Positions 11,601 through 22,788 of a stretch of DNA of 64,000 bases are shown one piece after another. Below the pieces are notes generated by a model. That model made no database searches. It was not told the DNA's origin and saw only the letters and a program-made list of their open reading frames with translations. The stretch is from Alectoria sarmentosa (taxonomy: Eukaryota > Ascomycota > Lecanoromycetes > Lecanorales > Parmeliaceae), in the NCBI GenBank assembly GCA_009733775.1, contig WOGZ01000093.1, positions 1 to 64,000 on the forward strand, written 5' to 3'. How positions within the stretch are numbered: the first letter of the stretch is position 1; each line of letters opens with the position of its first letter. The position numbers and the translations under genes are program-made.

Positions 11601-13308
11601 CCCCAAAACCCGCCCAAGAGTGAAAGTTACCTATCCACAGGACTCAGACGCAATGCGAGTGTGGCAGCTGCTTTGAAGTACCTCGGTCTCGGTGGCTCAG
11701 GGTCAACGGACAATTTTTCATCTTCTTCGGAGACTGCTCAACAAAGCGTCCAAACAAAACGAATGGCAGGTCCAGTGCGTCCAGGTATACCTGCAGAGTG
11801 GAGCACTCCGCCCAATCAGAACGACACCACATCAACATCGGCGAAGTATCAAAGAGCGAAAGTCCCTTTACCAAAAGGCTTCAAGAAACATGATTCTAAC
11901 GAGCCGGCGACATTACCACTGGAAAGCGTCTTTTTCGAGTGGTCCATCGAGGTAAGCCTTCTTTGCATCGTCACAATTTGTTCTCACCCCACTGACCTGA
12001 TAGTATTTCCGTGAACCGCAAATGAAGCCCAACGAGCCTGATGAGCCAGGAAGCGATGACTACAACTCCCGATTATGGAGGAGAGTCCGCAACGAGAAGA
12101 CACTTGCAATGACCCAGCCGCTAAAAGGAGTCGGGAGTAGCAGCCCTTGGGATTCGCCCACTGGTTCCTTCAACAATGGAAGTCAGCCGACCAAGATGTG
12201 TTTCCATCAGTTTGAGGATCATCTTGCCATCGCCGACGACCGTGATAGCATATGGTATAGCATTCTATATTCTGCTCTTGACACCAACACTAATTGAAAA
12301 TGCAGTATCTGGAACTGGCAGCAAAGTAATCGACTGAACCGATTTTCGAATGGCAATCCAAAGGGATCACGCATCAATGAAGCACGCTTCATCAACGAAG
12401 ACGATCAAGCTCTGATGATGACTGGCTCTTCAGACGGCGTGATCAAAATCTTTCGAAATTACGAGTCAGAGGACGTCGAGTTGGTCTCTGCCTTCCGAGC
12501 ACTTACAGACCTTGTTCCGAGCAACAAGAATGCCGGACTAGTTCTGGACTGGCAACAAGGCCAAGGCAAGCTATTGGTGGCGGGAGACGTCAAAGTCATC
12601 AGAGTTTGGAACGCTGCAACAGAGATCTGCACCAATGTAAGACCCCTCAGCTTGCATTTACAAAGGAAACATACTGACAGTAGCAATAGGACATCCCCGC
12701 CCGGTCCGGATCATGCATAACCTCCCTAACTTCCGACCAAGTCGCTGGCAACGTCTTCTGCGCCGGCTATGGCGACGGCGCCATCCGCATCTTCGATACC
12801 CGCCAAAAGCCTGCACAAGCCATGGTTCGATGTTGGCGAAAGCACAAGCAGTGGATCACCAACGTGCATATGCAACGCGGTGGGTTCAGGGAGCTGATAA
12901 GTGGGTCGAGGAATGGAGAAGTGAAGCTGTGGGATATCAGGAAGGATGACCCAATCAGGGAAATTACGGCGACGAGTGACACAATGAGGACGTTGAGTGT
13001 GCATGAGCATGCACCAGTTTTTGCTACGTTAGTCACACTCAATCCTTTTCTCCCTTGCAACTTTGCTGACCCGGAACCTGTCGAACAGTGGCTCAGACAC
13101 ACACGCACTCACCCTCTTCAATGTCACCGGCGCGAGCATCAACACCATCCAACCCTACACTCCCTTCCTCACCACCGTCAAGACCAGCCCAATCGCTTGT
13201 ACCTCGTTCCACCCCCATCGTATGATGCTCGCGGTGGGCAGTCTGGGCCACGGCCACGTCAACGTATACACTTGCGTCGGCAAGGTCGCCGGACATGATG
13301 AACTTTGA
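8689..13308 (+). CDS. kog1: Kog1/Mip1/Raptor, scaffold subunit of TOR complex 1
   Basis: Six exons (8689-9168, 9228-11951, 12004-12254, 12306-12636, 12690-13027, 13089-13308) join in frame to 1447 residues, close to other Raptors (fission yeast Mip1 and human Raptor are about 1310-1340). A variable N-terminus leads into the Raptor N-terminal caspase-like domain. This contains HYNGHGVP (His about 295) and YIYDCSHAG (Cys about 338), the conserved His/Cys pair of the fold. A HEAT-repeat region follows (about 500-900), then a low-complexity linker, then C-terminal WD40 repeats split over the last four exons (NRFSNGNPKGSRINE, SGSRNGEVKLWDIR). Raptor presents substrates to the TOR kinase in nutrient signalling. 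The start is the first ATG in the frame (MPLLGSP). The N-terminal 150 residues are not conserved enough to exclude a later start. Confidence 0.96.
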
Positions 13309-13858
13309 TAAACTTCAGGAGCCCGATCAGGCTATGTGGAGGTTCGGAACGGGAGGAAGGCCTGATGTGATGGGTTGATTCTGATGAGAGTAGATTTAAA
13401 CGACGCATGCGACATGAGTGACGGTTGTCGGCCCTTTTTTAGCGAGGCGTTTGGACAGGCTGCATGTAGGCAGGATAATGGATAATGGATAATGGCGCCG
13501 TGAGAAGGTTGGACAGGACTTTCCTTCTTCGGTCCTCGTGGTTGCAGTCCGATCGGTCGAGGTCGAGGGCTTCGCATGGCATAGTATGGTAGTACATGGC
13601 TGGAGCTTTTGAGAGAGAGAGATAGAAATATTGTGGTCTCATGATGAAATTAGATAAGGCAGGTTTTTACGGACTTGTTGGAAGACGTGCACTTATTTAC
13701 AAACCGACACTGGTCGTGATTCATCTAAGCGTACAGCAAGTTCAAGCAGGCAACCGTCTACCCCCAGGCATCTATCTACAGATTTTCCACCCCCTACATA
13801 AGCCTTCCTCTTCTCTCCTCCCATCCGCCTCAATTCAAGATCCCCTACCATTCCACCG
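13309..13858. other. Convergent intergenic region between kog1 and the AspRS gene
   Basis: 550 bases between two stop codons on opposite strands. It would hold both 3' untranslated regions. No gene or structured RNA is recognised. A GGATAAT triplication lies near 13478-13496. Confidence 0.6.
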
Positions 13859-15750
13859 TCAAGGCGCCAACCGCCCCGGGTCCCTCGGAAACAGCGTCGC
13901 CTCCCTGATATTATTCAAGCCCAAGAACGACTGCACGATGCGATTGAGTCCCAAGCCGCCGCCGCCATGCGGGCTGCAGCCCCACTTGAACGCCTCCGTG
14001 TAGTGCTTGAACCCTTCGTCCTCGGGCGAGAGGCCTTTCAATCGCATGCTGTCGCAGAGGTCTCCGTGGTTGTGGATGCGCTGGGCGCCGGACATGAACT
14101 CTTGCCCGCGCATGAAGAAGTCGTAGGAGTTTGTGAGGGCGGGGTCTCTGGGGGATGGGTGGGTGTAGAAGGGCCGGAGGGAGCGGGGGAACTCGTCGAT
14201 GGTGTAGAAGTCCGTTCTGTACTTTTCCAGCATGATTTTGCCGAGTGCCTTTTCCTGTGCAGTGCTGAGGCCCGAGTCAGTAGGGTTCGATCATCGTCTC
14301 GGCGCAAAGGGCGGAGAGATGGAAGCACGGAAAGATGACAGATAGACATGGCGACGGGGCACTTACCCTATGTCCGAATGCGGCTCCCCGCTCTCAACCT
14401 CAGCTTCGGACAGAAGCGCTTTGGCTTCCGCAAATGTGATGCGAACGGCTTTGTCGCCAGGTGGTAGTTGAAAAGTGCCAGCCTCAGGGTAGCCGGCTTC
14501 TCTGATGATGTTGGTGAGCTTCTTGGGGTACTCTTGCGTTTGTAGACCGCGGATGATGTAGATCATGAGGCTTTCGCCAAAGGAGAGGACTTCGTGGTAG
14601 TGGTGTCGGATGGTCATTTCGAAGTCGAGGCCAGTGAACTGCGACGTTGATTAGACCGTGAGGTTTGCAAGCTGGAAACTCATCGGGCAGAGTAACATAC
14701 TTCTGTCAGATGCCTTGTTGTATTCGAGTTCTCGGCCCTGAATACCGGTCCTACCGAGAATACTCTCTTCATGCCTCCAGCTATTGTCATCTGCTTGAAA
14801 AATTGCGGACTTTGGGTCAAGAACGCCTTCTCTTCGAAATACTTGACCTCGAAGACTCCAGCCCCCCCCTCTGTCGCTGCGCCGGCTAGGTATGAGGGTT
14901 GTATATCTGTGAACTTGTGCTGAAACATGTACTCGCTGAACAACCTGGTGACCTCGCTTTCCAGCTTGATTATAGCTTCGCCCGCAGGTGCTCGTAGCGA
15001 TAGAACTTTGTTGTCAAGTCGTGCTTTGAGTCCCACGTTTGGCAATCCCTCATTCACAGCATCTCCCTCCTCTTCTCCGGGCGGAGGTTGATTGCAGTCC
15101 TTGACTTGGACAGGGAGCTGCTCCGGAGCTTCCGCGACGACGTAGATGCTATCGAGATGAAGCTCATGGTGCGATATGGTGGCCGACTTGACCTCCTCTT
15201 TGGGCGCTTGAACAAGACCCGTAACCCGTACGATTGACTCCGTATTGAGACCCCCACACCACTTAATCATCTGCCTCGAGATTTTCTGCGCTCCTCCTTC
15301 AGCAACGACGACCTGGATGCTATCAAACCCATCCCTCAGTACAAGAAAGCCTAGCTTCGCAGACTGCACCCTCGCATTCCCGACTCTTGCTTCAAATGTG
15401 ACCCTGCTATTTTCTTCAATACCTTCGAGGTCTCCTAGATCGAGGAATTTTTCCGCAAAAGGAGGGGGCGCTTCGTAGTTGAGGTGGCCGTATAGATGAC
15501 TGGCAGTGTCATTGGCGGCGGCTTTCTCTTTCTCTTCTCGTTCCTGCTGTTCTCTTTTGGCCGCCTTTTCTGCTTTCTCTTTCTCTTTTGCGGCTTTCTT
15601 CAGCGCATTTTTGCTAGGCTTCTCTCCTTCCACAGGAACAGGTTCGTTGGACTTTTTCCTCTCGGCTAATTGCATGCTTGATCTTGACGCCTGCTCAATC
15701 TGTTCGATATTAGTGGCGGTGTCGGGCTTCTGTCCATCGGTCAAGGGCAT
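13859..15750 (-). CDS. Cytosolic aspartyl-tRNA synthetase
   Basis: Three exons (14701-15750, 14367-14638, 13859-14264) give 575 residues. The order is a Lys/Glu/Ala-rich N-terminal extension (about 40-85, typical of eukaryotic cytosolic AspRS and tRNA-binding), an OB-fold anticodon-binding domain (about 110-215), and a class II catalytic core. Motif 2 is GPVFRAENSNTTRHLTE at about 335-350. Motif 3 is GGGGLGLNR near the C-terminus, followed by FPRDPGRLAP, the usual AspRS ending. The enzyme charges tRNA-Asp. The chosen start is the first ATG (MPLTDGQK at 15750). An open frame continues a few codons upstream but without ATG. The last acceptor (14265) is the only AG that keeps frame. It leaves a slightly short loop before TAQEKALG, so that junction is less certain. 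Confidence 0.95.
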
Positions 15751-16042
15751 ACTTGGTCTTGGCACGTGCTGATTCGTCGTTTATGCAGGTTCTGATTGGG
15801 GATGGGCACGGTGGGGCAGGTTGGGGATGTGTACTTTCAGTGGTGATACGTTCTCATTTAGTGGGATGGAGAGGGGTATGGTTGTGTGTAGAAAGATCTC
15901 GGACAGTAAACAATGACCTAAGTAACTCAGACGATGAGTCATCAAAAGTTCTTCATTAAACTATCTGATTCAACAACGAATGAGTCACTAAGAAATAACA
16001 ACAACCCAAGTGATTTCCTCAGCCGCCGATGCTCATATCTAG
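15751..16042. other. Intergenic region between AspRS and bZIP genes
   Basis: About 290 bases between the AspRS start and the bZIP stop, both on the minus strand. It should contain the AspRS promoter. No conserved element is identified by eye. Confidence 0.5.
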
Positions 16043-17122
16043 TTAGATCAGTTCGTCTCCTGCCGCTCCCACACTATCCTCGATTGCCTGTATGACATCT
16101 CGCTCCGAAAAGGTAGGTCCCGCGCCGTCACATACCACCTTCTCCTTCAACTTTTCGGATACGTCCGCTATGTCCACCAAGCCCCTTCTATATAGCTCAT
16201 GGTGCTGTATGAAGTCCCAAGCTGCACCCGTTGCAAGCAAACGCTCGCCGGTCGTCGCAGATATCTCAATGCGGTGTGAAACAGGCTCTTCAGCACCCGA
16301 ACTATGGTGTTCCGCAAAAGCAGCGTTGAAGGTGGAGGGAGAGTATATCATCGGTCCAGAGGTGAGACCTTCTGGACTAGAGGGTCCTTCGTGATGCGCG
16401 TTATGAGACTGTTCGTAATGTGGTGCTCTCCTCGGAGTGGTGGATGTGCGCAGTATTTCGTTTTGGGTGGCTATCCGATCCAATTCTCGCTTCAGACGCT
16501 CATTTTCCGTCATAAGACCTGTAGAGTGCGCGTCCATGGACTTGAGCTTCAGCTCAAGGTCTTTGACGTGCCGCTCCTTTCGTTCGCGAAAAGCTCGTTG
16601 TCTGCGGACGCATTAGCGGGCAGTATTTCTCAGGGTCGCTCTTATTTGGGCTGCGGTACGCTGCTCTATTCTGCGCCTTTCGCCGACTCTGTGCAGGTGT
16701 GAGGTTGTCCTTGTCGTCGTCACTACTGCCCCTTCCAGGGGCCTGATCCAAATCTACATCCCCAATCAAGTCCTGTGATAACGAGCGATCATAAGACAGT
16801 GACAGAGGGTGTGGTAGCGACTCCGTTCGGTGACTGGAGAGAGGAGGGGACTGCGTTGAGGGAATGAGGCCTGTAGGATTGAAGTGGGCATTTTGGTCGA
16901 AGAACTGGAAAGTGTTTGGATCGTAGATATCCTAGGAGGGATGAGGAGTTAGCCGAATGTTCGAATGTAAATACGATCGATTCGGCGAATGAAACGCTTG
17001 GTGCTTATTACAGGGTCGTTCTGCGGCTCTTCCTGCGGGTTATATGGGAGCTCTGGCTTTGTTGGTGCAATACCGAAGAACTGATAGGGTTGGGCGGGTG
17101 GAGCGAAGTATGAATAATCCAT
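16043..17122 (-). CDS. bZIP transcription factor of the Yap/Fcr3/RsmA type
   Basis: Three exons (17012-17122, 16660-16931, 16043-16601) give 313 residues. The basic region reads KAQNRAAQRAFRERKERHVKDLE at about 122-144, the fungal AP-1 (Yap) signature with QNRAAQRAFR. A leucine zipper follows (LELKLKSM...LMTENERLKREL). The second intron interrupts the basic region within the second Ala of NRAA and is only 58 bases. The C-terminal third (TGERLLATGAAWDFIQ, then FSERDVIQAIEDSV) is the conserved tail of the Fcr3/Yap3-like group, distinct from the Cys-rich domains of Yap1. Members regulate stress responses and, for RsmA, secondary metabolism; which applies here is not known. The start is the ATG at 17122 (MDYSYFAPP). 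Confidence 0.92.
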
Positions 17123-18400
17123 AGAAGTTTTTGACTGGTAGATGATAGAAATGAAGAGTAGAATTTGAGAGGGAATTGTAGAGATGGCAAAGGGCAAAAA
17201 AGATGGAATTCAACAACAGCGGCGGTGAAGACGGTTACCCGCGGTCTTGAAACGAAGCCGCTTCGGCTCTTGAGTCTAGGTAGGAGGGGTAAATTGATAC
17301 TTGATACCTAGAGTCGGCAGTACCCGAACCACAGACGGTCCACAGTCTTCAGCCTTCAGCCTCGTCAGCCGCGGCGTTGTTTTGTTTCATGATTGCCCAG
17401 TAGTTGCCGACCTCAATCGATCGCCAATTGGTCTGCTGTTTATACTATACCTTTTGAATGGGTCCTTGTCAAATAGAGGGCATCTCGTTAAACAGGTGCT
17501 TCAGAATTCCAAATCCTGAGGGTAACAAGGTCAGTTTATTGGAGGCCTAAATTTGTCGTCAGATTTGATTAGCTATCCGCAGCTCTGCCTCCATTTCCAC
17601 TTACAGGTCTAGCATCTAGGCATATCAATTATCAATTACCTCGGGGGGCCTTAAGGCTTGAAATTGACCAGAAGCCGGTCTCGATCAAACACGGCTGCCG
17701 CTCATGCATGGAATATGCGAACCTTGATGAACTGTGATTGGCTTTCTGCGGGCGCTGGATAACCTTAAACCACACAGCATGCCTCGTAAAGGCGGTCAGG
17801 TTGAAGTCTCCAACCAGAACAATGGCGACATGCTGAAGAACAGGTTGGCGCTTGGCACACTCTCGGCAAAGGGGACGCCCCCACAGATGCAGCTTTATCG
17901 GAATTGGTTGCATTTGAACGACGATGGCACAGGTAGAGTAAGCAAGGAAATTAGTGACAAGGCGCAGCAATGTTCGACCAGTCATGGACTCTTCATCTCA
18001 AGCGTCTGCGAACTTGAGAAGCTATGGAACTTGATGGAAAGACATGGCGTTCCGCATTTGGTCATACACTCAACGTTTCAAGATGGTCCTGATAGGCTTA
18101 CATGCTCAAAGACCGTCCCCATATCTAGAAACAACACATGAGCGTCCATGTTTTGGCAAGTCCGTGCGCTCACCCCATATATCCGGTTGACTTACCTTGA
18201 AATGTAGCCAGTACCACCTCGGTAGGCTTGGCAAGGACGCCTGAATCCCTGCAGATGTCAGCCATTCGAGGTCATCCCTCACCATGGGAGCGGATACTAG
18301 CATGATAGAGCTTTCACCACTCGATGAGCGTTCTCATCGATTCGTCTTGGCAGGTATGCGAAACATCGAGATATTGTCATCTATTTGCAGCGGTTGAGTT
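17123..18400. other. Intergenic region with no supported gene
   Basis: About 1.3 kb between the bZIP start and the phosducin-like stop. Overlapping open frames exist on both strands at 17632-18141, but neither has a recognisable domain or a clear intron pattern. I regard it as the bZIP promoter plus non-coding sequence. Confidence 0.5.
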
Positions 18401-19324
18401 TCAGTCCCAGTCATCATCGTCGTCCTCAATCGTAGCTGCATTGGATCTTCCTGTGCGAATGCTGCTATACGGTCCTTCTCCGTCAACTTGTAGAGAACCA
18501 ACCACGCGATGGTCTGTTGCCTTCAAAGCACCAACGCCGACCAGCAGATTCTGCAGATCTATTCCAAATCAGTCGCTGTCATTCAATATTGTCACGGCAG
18601 TCAGAGTAGACAGGACGTACCCATGGTGGTCGTCTGTTCTCCACCAAGCTCTCTTAGTGTTACCACTTGCTTTTTGATATCTCCATCTCGATACACTAGA
18701 ATTGTTGGGGTGTTCCGTTCTGGATAGCCTTCGATACACATGTCCGCCCTCATCTCACAGAATTTAATGTCTCCGAACTTTCGTGCCATTGCCCGCCACA
18801 GTTCGGTCAGCAGTCGAGATTCAATATTGGTGCCAAGTGATGAAGTTAGATGAACTAGGACGAACGCCTTGTTGGAGGCTTCGGTAACGTCTTTAAAGTA
18901 GTCCGGCTTTTGTAACGGGTAGACCTGATTGAAAATGCTCGCTGTAGCTATTGTAGACAGCTCCGCCATTCGCTGATTACTTGAAATAGCGCAGTCAGAA
19001 CACTAGCTGTCACCGGCTGAGGTGAAAACCCACCGGTATTTTTCAAGAAAAGCTTCGTCTTCTTCATCTTCCAAATCATGCAGCTCGTCAAGGTCTTTGT
19101 CTTCAAGCCGATGCTCATGGGCTTGCTTTCGGGCTTCGTTGAGAGCTTCTTGGATGAGTGGTGTGGGAGAGGGAGGCTTCTCCGGGATAACGCCGTGCTT
19201 GCGGAGGATGTCGTTCCTGCAAATGACGAAATTAGCTCTTGCCAATTAGAAGGGTGTGTTCAGCTTCTTACCACTCGGTATCGGCACTAGGATCATCCAC
19301 CGGCACATTCATTGGCATATCCAT
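18401..19324 (-). CDS. Phosducin-like protein (Plp2/PDCL3 type)
   Basis: Four exons (19272-19324, 19034-19216, 18621-18979, 18401-18558) give 250 residues, the usual size for PDCL2/3-type proteins. The N-terminus (DTEWNDILRKHGVIPEKPP) and the acidic helix (LDELHDLEDEEDEAFLEKYR) are characteristic. They are followed by a thioredoxin-fold domain (about 85-215) that lacks a CxxC redox pair. The C-terminus ends in an acidic tail, ATIEDDDDDWD. Plp2 and PDCL3 are CCT chaperonin cofactors for actin and tubulin folding and act in the cytosol. The start MDMPMNVP is the first ATG. The gene is divergent from sec21, with 440 bases between start codons. Confidence 0.93.
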
Positions 19325-19764
19325 ATTTGACAGTAGTGTTGCAACTGAGAAAATCCATGGAAGCACCCTCGGACACCTAGGTCGGAACAAAAAGCACTAG
19401 TAGCAAGCCCTAGCCCTAAGCGGAAGCAGGACTTTTAGTGCCGACCTCCGTACTCTAGAAGTAAATTGTTCCTGGCGTTCGGTTGGGCCACCGTAGCATC
19501 AGCCCTAGATGAAACGACAAGAGATCTGGCGCTGGGAGCTCCCAACTTTGTATCAGTCTGGGCATTATTTTTTACTCAATCACTACCACTCGTTCCGAGA
19601 AACGGCCACGGGAACAATTGGAAAATGTGGAAGAGACGTATGCGCTAGGAATCAGATGCGCTGCGAGCCCAGTGCCCAATCCCAAGAGGCCTGTCACCAA
19701 CAATTGTGAAGAAGTTTGTGGGCTTGGAATTCAAAACCTTAGCCTCGAGCAGCGCATCATCACC
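19325..19764. promoter_or_regulatory. Divergent promoter region between plp and sec21 genes
   Basis: 440 bases between divergent start codons. It must contain both 5' leaders and promoters. No TATA-like or other specific element is assigned. Confidence 0.5.
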
Positions 19765-22700
19765 ATGAGTTACAGCAAGAAGGATGAAGATGCCGACCAG
19801 GCAATCATCAAAGTGGACAGGACCGCTGTTTTTCAAGAAGGTACGTACTAAATCTGCTCTGCTGGCCAAATCGTTTCACTGACACCAAGCTCTAGCCCGC
19901 CTGTTCAACTACTCCCCTATATCTCCCAGAAAATGTCGAATACTTCTTACCAAGATCGCCTTGCTACTCTTTACCGGGGAGACCTTTCCTTCGAACGAAG
20001 CTACTGACCTTTTCTTCGGTATTTCAAAGCTCTTTCAGAATAAGGACCCTTCTCTTCGCCAGATGATGTACCTTATATTCAAAGAGCTGGCAAATTCTGC
20101 ATCGGATGTTATCATGGTAACCCAGAGTATCATGAAAGATACGGCAGAAAAAAGCGACGTTCTATATAAGGCAAACGCAATCCGAGCATTGTGCAGAGTT
20201 ATTGACGTACGCATGGCCGACGTAGTATCCATAGACATACTAAAGCTCCGCAGGCAACCACCGTACAAGCAATTGAACGGTCGATCAAGAACGCCATTGT
20301 CGACAAAAATCCTTCTGTGTCCTCTGCCGCCCTCGTTTCCTCATATCATTTGCTTCCAATTGCTCGGGATTTGGTCAGAAGGTGGCAGAGTGAGACTCAA
20401 GAAGCAGCATCCTCGTCAAAGTCGTCAGGAGGATTCTCTCTTGGCTTCTCAACATCGGGAAGCCAGCAAGCATTACAGCCGAGCACGCACTTTATGAACC
20501 AATATCATGCCATTGGGTTATTGTACCAGATGAGATCACACGACCGAATGGCCCTCGTAAAGATGGTCCAACAGTTTGGCACCCCCGGCGTTGTAAAGAG
20601 TCCCGCTGGCACAATCTTGCTGGTCAGATTGGCTGCCAAATTAATAGAAGACGACTCAAGCCTAAGGAGACAAATGATGCAACTCCTTGACGGCTGGCTT
20701 CGACATAAGGCTGAAATGGTCAACTTTGAAGCTGCCAAAGCTATCTGTAATCTGCGGGATGTCACTGATGCAGAAATGACCCAAAGCATCCATACCCTGC
20801 AACTTTTCCTTACTTCTCCTCGAGCTGTCACCAAGTTCGCTGCCATACGAATTCTACACAATGTAGCCTCGTTCAAACCGCAAGCTGTTCAATCGTGCAA
20901 TCCTGACATCGAGACTTTAATTTCTAATTCAAACCGGTCAATTGCTACCTTCGCCATTACAACTCTCCTCAAGACCGGTAACGAAGGCAGCGTGGATCGA
21001 CTAATGAAACAGATATCTAGCTTTATGGCAGATATCACGGACGAATTTAAGATCACGATTGTTGAAGCGATAAGGACTCTATGTTTGAAATTTCCCAGCA
21101 AGCAAGCTGGCATGCTGACTTTCCTGAGTGGTATCCTGCGGGATGAGGGGGGCTATGAGTTCAAAAGGAGTGTTGTGGAAAGCATGTTTGACCTGATCAA
21201 GTTTGTACCGGGTAGCAAGGAAGATGGTAATTCTCTCACATTTCCACAGGGTTTCTCACGGCTAACAAACACAGCCTTGGCCCATCTCTGTGAGTTCATC
21301 GAGGATTGCGAATTTACCAAACTAGCCGTTCGAATACTGCATCTGCTCGGTCTGGAAGGCCCAAAGACACCGCATCCGACAAAGTACATCCGATACATCT
21401 ACAACCGCGTGGTCTTAGAGAACGCCTTGGTCAGGGCTGCAGCTGTCACAGCACTCGCAAAGTTTGGTGTTGGGCAGAAGGATCCCGAGGTCAAGAGCAG
21501 CGTCACTGTCCTACTCACTAGGTGCTTAGACGATACTGATGACGAAGTTCGTGACCGTGCTGCTCTGAACCTGAGGTTGATGACCGAGGAAGATGAGATG
21601 GCGAACCGATTCATCAAAAATGGTACGCTTAGGCAAACCGATGACGCCATCGGCCATGCTGACAGTACTCGTAGACTCAATGTTTTCCTTGTCAACTTTC
21701 GAGCATCAACTCGTCATGTATGTGACTGCCGACGACAAGGCTACGTTCGCCACGGCATTCGACATGTCCACCATCCCCGTCGTCAGTCACGAGCAAGCTC
21801 TAGCCGAAGAAAGGACCAAGAAATTGACGTCAGCAACACCAACACTAAAAGCCCCAAGCACAGGCCCAAAGAAGGCACAAGTCAATGGCACCGCCGACAA
21901 TGCCGCTGCCGCCCTTGCTCATGCACAGAAACACTCGCAGGAACTAATGCAGATACCAGAGCTCAAAGCGCATGGCGCCCTACTCAGGTCATCGTCTCCT
22001 GTCGAACTTACAGAATCGGAGACAGAATATGTAGTCAGCGTCATCAAACACATATACAAAGAGCATCTTGTTCTACAATATGAGATCAAAAATACCATGA
22101 CCGATACCGTGTTAGAAGAGGTGTCCGTCGTTGCCACACCGTCTGAAGAAGAAGAAACGTTGGAAGAAGACTTCACCATCCCCGTCGCCAAGTTGGCAAC
22201 GGACCAACCTGGGACAGTCTTCGTGAGCTTCAAGAAATCCTCCGAGGTCGTGTACCCTGTAACATCTTTCACCAATGTCCTTAAATTCACCAGCAAGGAG
22301 ATCGATCCTACCACTGGGGAACCGGACGAGAGCGGCTACGAGGATGAGTACCAAGTCGAAGATTTGGAGCTCCTTGGTAGCGACTACGTGACTCCAGCAT
22401 TCTCTGGTAGCTTCGACCACGCTTGGGAGCAGACCGGCGCCAATGGCGAAGAGGCCTCCGAGACGCTGCAATTGAGCAGTACCAAGAGCATAGCGGGTGA
22501 GCATCGCTTTCACAATCTTGGCGAACAATGCAAAGACTGACCTTCTTCTTCGCAGATGCCACGGAACAGCTCACCAAAGCGCTCTCTCTCCAGCCACTCG
22601 ATGGCACGGACGTCAGCCTCTCGACCAGCACGCACACCCTCAAGCTGTACGGCAAGACCCTCGGCGGAGGCAAAGTTGCGGCTCTGGTGAAGATGGCCTA

Positions 22701-22788
22701 TTCGGCGAAGAGCGGGGTCACGACGAAGATAACAATCAGAAGCGAGGAGGAGGGTGTTGCTGCATTGCTTGTCGGAAGCGTGTCTTAG
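19765..22788 (+). CDS. sec21: Coatomer subunit gamma (COPI)
   Basis: Five exons (19765-19840, 19896-20206, 20254-21622, 21666-22496, 22556-22788) give 939 residues; budding yeast Sec21 is 935. The adaptin-type HEAT-repeat trunk occupies about residues 25-560 (starting ARLFNYSPISPRKCRILLTK, and containing DPSLRQMMYL and DDTDDEVRDRAALNL). A hinge follows, then the appendage domain (about 640-939: ELTESETEYVV, FVSFKK and the terminal LVGSVS). Sec21 is part of the COPI coat that carries proteins from Golgi to ER. The small first exon encodes the conserved MSYSKKDEDADQ start. Introns are 43-59 bases. Confidence 0.97.

Noticed and set aside
17632..17985. Minus-strand open frame containing LVGDFNLTAF, like a LINE endonuclease motif
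   Set aside because: Only this short match is present, with no reverse transcriptase or other endonuclease motifs nearby, and an equally long open frame runs on the other strand. Chance is more likely.
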